DNA from: Planctomycetaceae bacterium
GTDB taxonomy: Bacteria; Planctomycetota; Planctomycetia; Planctomycetales; Planctomycetaceae
Reading direction: 5' to 3'
NCBI GenBank assembly: GCA_020426325.1
Contig: JAGQQG010000054.1
Location: forward strand, 1 to 41,509
DNA: 41,509 bases
Below, piece after piece: positions 1 to 7,544 of this stretch (the first letter of the stretch is position 1; each line of letters begins with the position of its first letter). Under the pieces are notes generated by a model. That model was not told the origin of the DNA. It did not search any database and saw nothing but the letters and a program-made list of their open reading frames with translations. A program made the translations under genes and the position numbers.

Positions 1-434
1 GCTGCGATGTCACGTTCGACGAAAGTTCGATCACGGTCACAGGAGGGCCGCTTCAGGGGATCGATGTCGACATGAACGCAATCAGCGACACGGCTCAGAC
101 GCTCGCTGCCGTCGCTCCCTATGCCAATGGTCCAACACGGATTCGCAACGTAACTCACATGCGACACAAGGAGACGGACCGCGTGCATGCGGTCGTGACC
201 GAGTTGCGTAAACTCGGACTTCATGTCGAAGAGTTTGAGGACGGCATGTCGATCACGCCCGGAGCGATGCAGCCAGCGACGATCGCCACGTATGATGATC
301 ATCGAATGGCGATGAGCTTTGCCCTCATTGGCCTCAAGCAACCCGGCGTGAGTATCGAGGACCCGCAGTGTACCTCCAAGACGTATCCGCGATTCTTTGA
401 TGATCTGCGATCACTGTGCGAGGGGTGTGCATGA
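1..434 (+). CDS. aroA: 3-phosphoshikimate 1-carboxyvinyltransferase (EPSP synthase), C-terminal part
   Basis: The gene enters from the left edge; the reading frame is open from base 3 and ends with TGA at 432-434, so only about 143 C-terminal residues are visible. EPSP synthase joins phosphoenolpyruvate to shikimate 3-phosphate in the cytoplasmic shikimate pathway. Family signatures seen: [11 protein letters not shown], carrying the catalytic Asp region; HKETDR, the phosphoenolpyruvate-binding Lys-Glu segment; [11 protein letters not shown], with the conserved Arg; and [10 protein letters not shown], with the late conserved Lys. An internal ATG at 72 is not the true start, because the residues before it also match the family. 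The stop codon overlaps the start of the next gene in ATGA, so the two are probably translationally coupled. Confidence 0.95.
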   Translation, partial: CDVTFDESSITVTGGPLQGIDVDMNAISDTAQTLAAVAPYANGPTRIRNVTHMRHKETDRVHAVVTELRKLGLHVEEFEDGMSITPGAMQPATIATYDDHRMAMSFALIGLKQPGVSIEDPQCTSKTYPRFFDDLRSLCEGCA

Positions 435-1849
435 CATCGCCTCGCGGACGTCGATCCCCTTCAAAGCAGACTCAATCTCAAAGTCGACGGCCACGCACAG
501 CCCGTCATCTCGCGTATGAGGCTGTGGCTGCCTGGCGGGACCGTGGAGTGTATGCCGGTCTTGTGATTGATGACATTTGTCGTGAACATGAAATCACACG
601 TTCCGACCGGGCAATGGCGATGGAGATCACTTATGGCGTGATACGTCGGCAGGCGACACTTGATGCCGTGATTTCTGCCTTCGTCGATCGGCCTCGCAGC
701 CACGTCGAAAACGGGCTCTGGACACTTCTACAGATTGGTGCTTATCAAGTCCTGATGATGGATGGTGTGCCCGCACACGCAGCAGTCGGGGAGACCGTGC
801 AGGTGGCGAAGAGTCTGAGACGACCGGAGTGGACCGGACTATTGAACGGTGTACTTCGTAAACTGTCGAAATCCGTCCGGGATGCTGACGTGGTTAACAT
901 GTCTGCTGATCGAGTCCCCATTGACGCCACACGGTCAAAGCAACTGGACCGATGTGTGTTCCCTGATCCGTCATCGTCAACCATCGAACACCTCGCCAAG
1001 GCATACAGCTATCCCCGGTGGCTCGTCCGAGACTGGAGCGAACGACTGGGGACGGATGAGACAGTCCGCCTCTGTCACTGGTTCAATTCACCACCGTTGA
1101 TAACAATCCGCGTCAATCTGCCGAGGCAATCGCCGGAAGTTGTACGAGAAGTCTTGAAAGCATCGGGAGTCGAGGTCGCACCGGGAGAATGGCAGGAGTC
1201 GTTGAGACTGATGAACTCCGCTCGAATTGGCGAACTGCCCGGCTTTGCTGAAGGCTGGTTCTCTGTTCAGGATGAATCCGCCATGTCAGCAGGACATCTT
1301 CTGGATCCGCAGCCTGGCGATCACATTCTTGACCTGTGTGCTGCCCCCGGGGGAAAGACAACTCATCTTGCCGAGTTGATGAGGGATGAAGGTGAGATCG
1401 TGGCTCTCGACACGGACGAAGTCAGGCTGTCTCGCATTGCAGAGAATGCCTCGCGACTGGGGCTGTCGTCGATTCGTTGTCAGCAGATCTCCCCAGACGG
1501 ACATGACATTCCGCCGGGGCCATTTGACCGCGTCCTTGTGGACGTGCCCTGTTCCAACACGGGGGTTCTCGGGAAACGCCCGGAGGCGCGATGGCGGATC
1601 ACCCCGGAGGACATTACAGAGTTGTCAGCCCTGCAACGCCGCCTTCTGCAACAGGCGCTGGATCGTGTCAAGCCGGGAGGGGGCGTCGTCTACTCCACCT
1701 GCAGTATCGATCCTCGTGAGAACCAGCAGGTTGTCTCCACGGTTCTTGGCCAGTATGAGGATGTGGAACTCATGAAAGAGATTGAGCATCAACCTGGACA
1801 ACCGAGTGACGGCGGTTATCAGGCGTTGCTTCGTCGAGCAAACGTCTGA
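431..1849 (+). CDS. rsmB: 16S rRNA (cytosine-967-C5)-methyltransferase RsmB
   Basis: Cytoplasmic RNA methyltransferase of 472 residues that methylates C5 of a cytosine in 16S rRNA using S-adenosylmethionine. An N-terminal NusB-like RNA-binding domain (about residues 20-150; [19 protein letters not shown]) precedes the Rossmann methyltransferase. Motif I is [11 protein letters not shown]. Motif [20 protein letters not shown], carries one key Cys, and motif [13 protein letters not shown], carries the second; these are the paired cysteines of the RsmB/RsmF/NOL1 family. I chose the ATG at 431, which overlaps the aroA stop as ATGA; an upstream in-frame start at 416 would overlap aroA by 19 bases and adds nothing conserved. 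Length fits RsmB, including the N-terminal domain absent from shorter relatives. Confidence 0.93.
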   Translation: MTSPRGRRSPSKQTQSQSRRPRTARHLAYEAVAAWRDRGVYAGLVIDDICREHEITRSDRAMAMEITYGVIRRQATLDAVISAFVDRPRSHVENGLWTLLQIGAYQVLMMDGVPAHAAVGETVQVAKSLRRPEWTGLLNGVLRKLSKSVRDADVVNMSADRVPIDATRSKQLDRCVFPDPSSSTIEHLAKAYSYPRWLVRDWSERLGTDETVRLCHWFNSPPLITIRVNLPRQSPEVVREVLKASGVEVAPGEWQESLRLMNSARIGELPGFAEGWFSVQDESAMSAGHLLDPQPGDHILDLCAAPGGKTTHLAELMRDEGEIVALDTDEVRLSRIAENASRLGLSSIRCQQISPDGHDIPPGPFDRVLVDVPCSNTGVLGKRPEARWRITPEDITELSALQRRLLQQALDRVKPGGGVVYSTCSIDPRENQQVVSTVLGQYEDVELMKEIEHQPGQPSDGGYQALLRRANV

Positions 1850-1872
1850 AGGACCGCAAAATATCTGAACCG

Positions 1873-1902
1873 TTGAGAACTCGCTCCCAGTCGGTCTACA
1901 CT
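1873..1902 (+). promoter_or_regulatory. possible sigma70-like promoter for the LRR protein gene
   Basis: TTGAGA (1873-1878) and TACACT (1897-1902) are separated by 18 bases in the gap before the leucine-rich repeat gene. The -35 matches consensus at five of six positions and the -10 at four. Planctomycete promoters are poorly characterised, so this is a suggestion from spacing and sequence only. Confidence 0.35.
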
Positions 1903-1983
1903 AGGGTCAGGGCAATTCCTTGCTGAATCCCTCGTCAACCACACGAATCACCGACCTACAGACCGAACAACGAGTTGGAGGAC

Positions 1984-2829
1984 ATGATGCGGATGTTTCG
2001 ACTGTCATGGAGTCTCGTCATGGCAGGGATGGTTTTGATGACCTGCCCGTCATGGGTGTTGGCCGATGAGATCTTTCCCGATGAACATCTGCGCGATGTG
2101 ATCAAGGCAATTCTCAAGCAGAAGCAGATCGACAAGCCCGAGATCGCAGAGGAAGACCTCAAAACAATCTTCTTCCTCAAGGCGGAAGGCAAGGAGATTC
2201 AGGACCTGGCCGGATTGGAGAAGTGCACAAATCTGGCGCAGGTCGAGTTGTCGGGAAACAAAATCGAGAACCTGCAACCACTGGCGAACCTGAAGAACAT
2301 CCAGTTCCTCGATATTGCGGAGAACCGGGTCCACGATCTGGCACCAGTCAGTACACTGGTCAAACTGCAATACCTGCAACTGGAGAACAACTTCATCGAG
2401 AGCCTTGCCGGTCTGGAGACGCTGGAAAACCTGCGATCATTGTACCTCAGTGGAAATAAGATCTCAGATCTGCAGCCCCTGTCCCAACTCGGCAAATTGC
2501 GATCGTTATATCTGGATGACAACAAGGTTCGCGATCTTTCGCCGTTGAGTGAGCTGAAGTGGCTGTCGACAATTGGGCTGAGAGCCAACGCCGTCACCGA
2601 TCTCTCGCCGCTGAAGAATTTGACCGAATTGAGGTTCACGTTTCTGGAAGGGAATCCGTTGACGGATCTGGGACCGCTTGTGCAGATGGCGATCGCTGAT
2701 GTGGAAGGTGAACAACGCTTTGCACCGTACTGGAATCTCTATCTCGATGTCGATTCCTTGAGTGATTCGGCCAAGCAACAAGTGGAGGAACTCAAGGAAC
2801 TCGGTGTTCGCATCAACCGCAAGGATTGA
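1984..2829 (+). CDS. secreted leucine-rich repeat protein
   Basis: A 281-residue exported protein. The N-terminus (MMRMFRLSWSLVMAG, then a hydrophobic stretch ending near VLADE) is a signal peptide. From about residue 60 to 235 there are seven or more tandem repeats of about 22 residues with the pattern LxxLxLxxNxIxDLxPL, as in LYLSGNKISDLQPL and LYLDDNKVRDLSPL. This is the internalin-like LRR type, which forms a curved solenoid used for protein binding. No catalytic domain or anchor is seen. GGAG at 1977-1980 is the likely ribosome-binding site; ATG at 1984 or 1987 fits better than the TTG at 1975, which overlaps that site. The partner is unknown; it stands alone between housekeeping and repair genes. 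Confidence 0.85.
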   Translation: MMRMFRLSWSLVMAGMVLMTCPSWVLADEIFPDEHLRDVIKAILKQKQIDKPEIAEEDLKTIFFLKAEGKEIQDLAGLEKCTNLAQVELSGNKIENLQPLANLKNIQFLDIAENRVHDLAPVSTLVKLQYLQLENNFIESLAGLETLENLRSLYLSGNKISDLQPLSQLGKLRSLYLDDNKVRDLSPLSELKWLSTIGLRANAVTDLSPLKNLTELRFTFLEGNPLTDLGPLVQMAIADVEGEQRFAPYWNLYLDVDSLSDSAKQQVEELKELGVRINRKD

Positions 2830-2877
2830 TTGCAAAGGCTCCCATCCTCTGGGGCAGTCGCCCGGTTTGAGGCTGTC

Positions 2878-3861
2878 ATGCAATCGCTTTTGGTGGATGT
2901 CCCGGATCTCCATCAGGAATTGAGTCAATTACTCAGGCTGATTCCACCAGGCAGAGTCTCGACTTACGGCAAACTCGCACGTGCATTAGGAGACGCAGGT
3001 GCAGCCCGGTGGGTTGGCGAGGCGCTCGTCGATCATCCCCACGACGAGACCTGTTGTTGCCATCGAGTGGTGCGAGTCGATGGTGATGTCGGTCTGTACA
3101 TCTCGCGGGATTCGCAAGAAAAGATCGATCGGTTGAAACGAGAAGGAGTGATCGTTGAGAACGGTCGCGTACGTCTCGCTGAAGGATTCTTCGATGATTT
3201 CGACTCTCCAGCCCCGTTGGCCGCGCTGCGTCAGCTTCAGGAGAATCTTCATCCCAGTGTCGAACCACTGAAGCATGTGCCAACCACGGTCGCAGGCGTT
3301 GATGTCTCGTATGTTTCGCCGCACGAAGCCGTTGCCGGTTATGTTCTGTTGGACTTGGCTACTTTGGAACAACTCTGGTCGACGACGGTTGTCTGTCCGG
3401 TGAGGTTTCCGTACATCACGGGATACCTCTCGTTCAGGGAGTTACCGATGTATGCTGCCCTGTTCGAGAAGGTCCGTGAGGCGGATCGTATTGCAGATGT
3501 GTTGTTCGTCGATGGGAACGGCATCCTGCATCCGCGTCGGGCCGGCAGTGCGAGTTGCGTCGGGATCATCTCCGGCGTCCCGACAATCGGCGTTGGCAAG
3601 AAACTCTTGTTGGGACAAGTGGACCTGCATGACATTCCCTCCGCAGCCCCTCGAGAAATTGTGCATAAAGGGGAAGTGCTGGGATATGCCATGACAGCGG
3701 GAAAGAGTAATCGCCCTTTCTTCGTTTCTCCCGGACACCTGACGAGTCTCGACGATTCCAAACAGCTGACGCAGCAGGTCTTGGGGAAAACACGTCTGCC
3801 ACTGCCGATCATGCTCGCAGACCGACTCAGCCGTGACATTGCAAAAGAGCAAAAGTCATGA
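2878..3861 (+). CDS. fusion: alkyltransferase-like (AGT/ATL) DNA-binding domain + endonuclease V
   Basis: A 327-residue two-domain DNA repair protein. Residues 1-100 match the DNA-binding domain of O6-alkylguanine-DNA alkyltransferase: VSTYGKLARALGDAGAARWVG has the recognition helix and the base-flipping Arg (R45), and CCHRVV replaces the usual PCHRVV, so the acceptor Cys (C61) is kept but the preceding Pro is Cys. Residues 115-327 are endonuclease V: AGVDVSY (catalytic D142), PYITGYLSFRE (wedge and E188), VDGNGILHPRRAG (D212), GVGKK (Lys) and SPGHLTSLDD (His), so the nuclease looks complete. It should cut near deaminated adenine (inosine). A related AGT-EndoV fusion has been described in the archaeon Ferroplasma acidarmanus. 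Start ATG 2878 follows a GAGG site; an upstream TTG at 2830 directly abuts the previous stop and is less likely. Whether the first domain transfers alkyl groups or only senses damage is unknown. Confidence 0.88.
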   Translation: MQSLLVDVPDLHQELSQLLRLIPPGRVSTYGKLARALGDAGAARWVGEALVDHPHDETCCCHRVVRVDGDVGLYISRDSQEKIDRLKREGVIVENGRVRLAEGFFDDFDSPAPLAALRQLQENLHPSVEPLKHVPTTVAGVDVSYVSPHEAVAGYVLLDLATLEQLWSTTVVCPVRFPYITGYLSFRELPMYAALFEKVREADRIADVLFVDGNGILHPRRAGSASCVGIISGVPTIGVGKKLLLGQVDLHDIPSAAPREIVHKGEVLGYAMTAGKSNRPFFVSPGHLTSLDDSKQLTQQVLGKTRLPLPIMLADRLSRDIAKEQKS

Positions 3862-3912
3862 CATCGAAATGAACTCTCAGACGCTTTGGTCGATCGAGTA
3901 ACTCGCTTCATT

Positions 3913-3936
3913 CGGTGATTCGCGAGCGATTCACCG
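3913..3936. terminator. hairpin downstream of the AGT-EndoV gene
   Basis: CGGTGA at 3913-3918 pairs with TCACCG at 3931-3936. After one T-T mismatch the stem continues with TCGC/GCGA around a tiny loop. It lies about 50 bases after the stop of the repair gene. No T-run follows, so it is at best a weak intrinsic terminator or a 3' end stabiliser. Confidence 0.35.
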
Positions 3937-3975
3937 ATTCGATGTGATCGCGTATAGAGAATCCCCTTTCGATGC

Positions 3976-4003
3976 TGGACGGAGCAGCCCAGACCGTTAT
4001 GAT
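3976..4003 (+). promoter_or_regulatory. possible sigma70-like promoter for the PurF-family gene
   Basis: TGGACG (3976-3981) and TATGAT (3998-4003) are separated by 16 bases, about 60 bases before the chosen start codon. The -10 matches consensus at five of six positions; the -35 is weaker. Confidence 0.35.
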
Positions 4004-4062
4004 CGGTGATGTGAGGTCATGCACGAGGAGTTGTGCGACCTGCTTTCGTCCCACGCTCACGA

Positions 4063-5667
4063 ATGGATGACTGGCTGATGGCCGAAATGTACCACGAGTG
4101 CGGAGTTGCCGCGATTTATCAGCTGCCTGGAGAAACCTCCGGCCGACTGTCTCCGCCGCAGGGAAACTCTGCCGTTTCGCGGTTGATGCCTCGACTCCTG
4201 TTGGATATCCAGAACCGGGGCCAACTTGCAGCCGGACTGACCTCGTTTCGCCCGGACAGAAATCAGCTGATCGACACGCACAAAGACGTCGGCTCGGTTT
4301 CAGAGGTCTTTCGCCTCAGTCATCCGGCTGCTGCTGATGAGTTGATGTACCGCTACGAAGGACCGGCGGCCATAGGACATACGCGGTATGCGACCTGTGG
4401 CAAGGATGATCGCAGTTACGCTCAGCCTTTCGAGCGACATCATATCGAGAAGCGCAAATGGTTCTCGTTCGCCTTCAACGGGCAACTGGCCAACTATCCT
4501 CAACTGCGGGATGAGATTCTCTCTCAGAATGACTTCCATCTGGCTCGTGAGACTGACACTGAGATTCTCATGCATCTCATCAGTCAGGAAATTTCACGAC
4601 AGGATCAGGGGAGCGACCTGCTGCTCATGTTGCAGCGTCTGAGCCGTAAACTCGATGGTGCCTACAACATTGTGTTTCTCAACGCCTTGGGAGACATGTT
4701 TGTCGCACGTGATCCGCTCGGCATTCATCCCCTGTGCTATGCCTTCGAAGACGGACTGTTTGCTGCAGCGAGTGAGAGCGTGGCGTTGGCTAATCTGGGG
4801 TTCCGCGAGGAAGAGATCATCAGTCTGAAGCCGGGTCATGCTGCGATCATTCAAAATGGAACGTTTTCTGTGCTCCCCTTTGCGGAAACGCAACGTCGTG
4901 CACATTGCTTCTTCGAGTGGATCTACTTCGCCAATGTTGCCAGCACGTTGGATGATCGGAGTGTCTATCTCTCCCGAAAGGCTCTGGGAGAGGAATTGGC
5001 AGCTCAGGAAACGATCGATATCGATGAAGACACGATTGTCATCCCCGTTCCCGACACGGCCAAAGCGGCAGCCGATGCGATGGCTTATGCTCTCAAAGTG
5101 CCCTGCCTCGAAGGGTTGATGCGGAATCGCTATGTCGGTCGTACTTTCATCGAGAGTACCAACCGGGCTGACAAGGCTCGCATGAAGTACACGCCTCTGC
5201 CCGAAGTCCTGCGTGGGAAACGGGTCATCGTGGTTGAAGACACCATTGTCCGGTCCACCACGATGAAGGCACTGGTCTCACAACTCCGGGAACGTGGCGG
5301 TGCACGAGAGGTGCATGTCCGCGTTGCCTGTCCTCCCATCATTGGCCCGTGCTTCTATGGGATCGACATGTCGAGCGTATCAGAGCTGTTTGCTCCAAAG
5401 TTTATGTCCCAAGCTGAGTTGACAGCCGAGGACGAGGCAAAAATGGCGGAAGCTCTTGATGCTGACACCCTTCGTTATCTGCCGCTGGATGCCATTCCCC
5501 GTTGCGTGGGCCTACCAAGCAGTTCTCTTTGCCAGGCATGCATCAACGGCAGCTATCCGACAGCAGCCGGACAGAAACTGTGCGAACTCGCCGTTCACGC
5601 GGATGAAGAGGGACTCCGCGAATCCCGGATGATCGATGTCGCTGCGTTCACACACGTCCGCACATGA
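4063..5667 (+). CDS. purF: amidophosphoribosyltransferase (PurF family), somewhat divergent
   Basis: About 534 residues. PurF makes phosphoribosylamine from PRPP and glutamine, the first committed step of purine synthesis, in the cytoplasm. The N-terminal Ntn-type glutaminase domain begins with CGVAAIY; Cys13 would become the nucleophile after removal of a short propeptide, as in the Bacillus enzyme. NRGQLAAG and GHTRYAT are family motifs. The C-terminal phosphoribosyltransferase domain carries the PRPP loop [13 protein letters not shown], where Ser replaces the usual Gly of RGTT. Cysteines matching the [4Fe-4S] ligands of Bacillus-type PurF are present ([21 protein letters not shown]). The start is uncertain: ATG 4063 gives a 12-residue propeptide; ATG 4078 and GTG 4033 are alternatives, the last with GAGGAG only 2 bases upstream. 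No other purine gene is adjacent, and a paralogue with a changed role is possible. Confidence 0.85.
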   Translation: MDDWLMAEMYHECGVAAIYQLPGETSGRLSPPQGNSAVSRLMPRLLLDIQNRGQLAAGLTSFRPDRNQLIDTHKDVGSVSEVFRLSHPAAADELMYRYEGPAAIGHTRYATCGKDDRSYAQPFERHHIEKRKWFSFAFNGQLANYPQLRDEILSQNDFHLARETDTEILMHLISQEISRQDQGSDLLLMLQRLSRKLDGAYNIVFLNALGDMFVARDPLGIHPLCYAFEDGLFAAASESVALANLGFREEEIISLKPGHAAIIQNGTFSVLPFAETQRRAHCFFEWIYFANVASTLDDRSVYLSRKALGEELAAQETIDIDEDTIVIPVPDTAKAAADAMAYALKVPCLEGLMRNRYVGRTFIESTNRADKARMKYTPLPEVLRGKRVIVVEDTIVRSTTMKALVSQLRERGGAREVHVRVACPPIIGPCFYGIDMSSVSELFAPKFMSQAELTAEDEAKMAEALDADTLRYLPLDAIPRCVGLPSSSLCQACINGSYPTAAGQKLCELAVHADEEGLRESRMIDVAAFTHVRT

Positions 5668-5695
5668 CGCTCAACGCATCAGCGACAACATCCGT

Positions 5696-6211
5696 TCAGC
5701 GGCGGAGTGTCCAAACATCATTACTGGTCGATGGCTCGAACGAAGTGTCGTCGAGTGGTTGCAGAAGTGGGATCACTTCTGAGTCCCCATTGGAATCGGG
5801 AATCTCGTCGAGAGCTTTCTCGACTTCCTCCTCATTCAACTGACCGTCCAGTTCGTTCAGCACACCCCGGTCAATGTCTTCCGTCTCGGTCGGTACGGGC
5901 CTGTCGTTATTCCACGGGCAATTCATGCCGACGTAGGCAGCAGCCGAAGTGTCGACGATGTGTGGAAGCGGCTTCCGGCTGTCACATCGGCAGTGACACA
6001 ACCAGTGGTTGAAGCCGCATTGGCACCAGTCGGGACGACCGATCCGAGTCAGATCAAGCCCCGGGTGGTAGAAAACATCGAGATGATGCTCATGGTCAGC
6101 AATGCAATCGACTGCACTTGCATAGTGATTCGTGAAAGGACAGCACTGGCAGCCAGTGAGCCCGCAGACCAGCAGTAAGGCCAACACGAGGTGTTGCCAA
6201 TGGCTCTGCAT
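5696..6211 (-). CDS. Cys/His-rich putative lipoprotein, unknown function
   Basis: A 171-residue protein with a lipoprotein signal peptide: a hydrophobic stretch (LVLALLLVCG) followed by the lipobox LTGC, lipid-acceptor Cys21. The next 80 residues hold nine more cysteines (23, 24, 36, 63, 65, 72, 74, 76, 98) and several histidines, including CQCC, DWCQCG and LCHCRC, which suggests metal binding or disulfides. The C-terminal 70 residues are acidic and look disordered. I recognise no domain family. It is transcribed toward the PurF-family gene; the two stop codons are about 30 bases apart. Confidence 0.75.
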   Translation of the reverse strand: MQSHWQHLVLALLLVCGLTGCQCCPFTNHYASAVDCIADHEHHLDVFYHPGLDLTRIGRPDWCQCGFNHWLCHCRCDSRKPLPHIVDTSAAAYVGMNCPWNNDRPVPTETEDIDRGVLNELDGQLNEEEVEKALDEIPDSNGDSEVIPLLQPLDDTSFEPSTSNDVWTLRR

Positions 6212-6706
6212 TTCCCCTCTCCGATCAACGATGCGAGGGAGTCGATCCCTGAGAGAAAAGTGGCCCCCCCGACCACACGACTCCGCTAATCGTCATCGAC
6301 TGAACGACCGACAAGTCTTGATCGATCTCGACGGAATTCGTCTCTGTATCGACCATGAAGTGCAGTTTTATCCTCACAGATTGCCACGTTACGTGGCTGA
6401 AAATCAACATCAGCAGTTCAGATGAGTTCTTAAGGGTAATGGAGGGGCACTGGCCTCGGAAGCCGTGTTGCGAACGGGAATCATCAGGATGTCGACGATC
6501 TCACGTTGATCTGGGGCAGCACCCAGCTCGTCGGAATCTTCAAGATCCTGGATCATCCGCCCCACAGTGTGGCCTAATGTTAAGCACGACGGTGATTCAT
6601 TCAGCACTCTCCAAGTGCAATCAAACGTAGACATTCATTCAAGAAACTTCACCAGAACTCGATTCTCTGCACAGCGTATCTGTAAGAAACACTTTTGAGG
6701 CGCACC
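6212..6706. other. gene-poor spacer between the lipoprotein and PilZ genes
   Basis: About 495 bases with no firmly supported gene. On the - strand there are two short open frames, 6410-6634 (listed separately) and 6225-6410 (61 codons, no recognisable content). The segment should hold the promoters of the lipoprotein (-) and PilZ (+) genes, but no clear consensus stands out. The PilZ ribosome-binding site TGAGG lies at 6696-6700. Confidence 0.5.
6410..6634 (-). CDS. possible small hypothetical protein
   Basis: A 74-codon open frame beginning at ATG 6634. The central part (about residues 20-55, containing GRMIQDLEDSDELG and REIVDILMIP) has acidic/hydrophobic alternation and C/G-ending codons like the real genes around it, while both ends look random. 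No domain is recognised and no good ribosome-binding site was found. It could be a genuine small gene upstream of the lipoprotein on the same strand, or chance. Confidence 0.3.
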   Translation of the reverse strand: MSTFDCTWRVLNESPSCLTLGHTVGRMIQDLEDSDELGAAPDQREIVDILMIPVRNTASEASAPPLPLRTHLNC

Positions 6707-7180
6707 ATGAATCCGTCGACGTCATCTCCCACTCAGATCTTTCAGATCGACTTGTCGAAAGATGCGATCGTCTGTGCCATCCAGTCAATCCGAGGCACCC
6801 ACGATGAAATCGATCCTCGATCTGTCGAGATCGAAGATTCCAAGACTCATGCTGACCGGAGATGTAATCGGCGGGTCCAGCTCCAGATCCCTGTGACCTT
6901 CACGTCCGTCGAAGAGGTAGACGGTCGAGATGATCTGGTCGAGATCTGTGGTCCCGTGCAGATCGCCGTCACTCGGGATATTTCAACCCAGGGGTTGGGA
7001 ATCGTTCACGATATGTCATTGTTGACGGATCTTGCTCTGATCCAGTTCGACATCCCGGGGGAATCGCCGATCACCATGCTGTTTGAGGTGCGCTGGACCG
7101 CACGAAAGACTCGCTATTCGTACGTGTCTGGAGGACGCTTGTCAGGGGTCGTGATCTCGGAATCATCCCACGACGAGTGA
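6707..7180 (+). CDS. PilZ-domain protein (putative c-di-GMP receptor)
   Basis: A 157-residue cytoplasmic protein. Residues about 50-150 fit a PilZ domain: RRCNRRVQLQIPV supplies the RxxxR loop that clasps cyclic di-GMP and TRDISTQGLGI supplies the (D/N)xSxxG strand. The following beta-rich part (ALIQFDIPG, LFEVRWTAR) matches the PilZ barrel. The N-terminal 45 residues have no recognised family. Start ATG 6707 follows TGAGG by six bases; an upstream in-frame TTG at 6695 overlaps that site and is rejected. The hybrid histidine kinase lies 364 bases downstream on the same strand, so a shared signalling role is possible but not shown. Confidence 0.75.
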   Translation: MNPSTSSPTQIFQIDLSKDAIVCAIQSIRGTHDEIDPRSVEIEDSKTHADRRCNRRVQLQIPVTFTSVEEVDGRDDLVEICGPVQIAVTRDISTQGLGIVHDMSLLTDLALIQFDIPGESPITMLFEVRWTARKTRYSYVSGGRLSGVVISESSHDE

Positions 7181-7544
7181 TGTTTGCTGACGCTGGCTGA
7201 GCGACTCAGTCCGGTCTCGAGAAAATTCTGTCTCCTCTTTGAAGAAGTGGTTGCCCGCTGATCTGCCGTTGCAGCCCGTTGCTGCGAATCGTCAATCACA
7301 GAGGGTGTGCGTCTCGAGTCTCATGATCGTCCAGACAGGCACGCCACGGACTGCTTGTGTTTCTGGCAGCGTTGCTGATTTTCGGATTCGCTTCGCTACA
7401 ATGTCTCTGCTCTCTTTCACGGAGGGCCTTCCGGCAGTTTGTTGATTGTGCTTGTCCTCAGTGACGTTATGCTGAGCTAATGTCAATGAGACGATTGTCA
7501 CCGTCGAGGTGACACAGATCCGCAGGCAGATGCGGGAGCCCATC
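7181..7544. other. spacer upstream of the hybrid kinase
   Basis: About 364 bases without a supported gene; the short open frames on both strands have no protein-like content. It should contain the kinase promoter. GGGAG at 7533-7537, seven bases before ATG 7545, is the likely kinase ribosome-binding site. I see no repeat or clear terminator. Confidence 0.5.

Noticed and set aside
6225-6410. 61-codon open frame on the - strand between the small ORF and the lipoprotein gene
   Set aside because: No protein-like pattern, no ribosome-binding site and no recognisable segment; treated as spacer.
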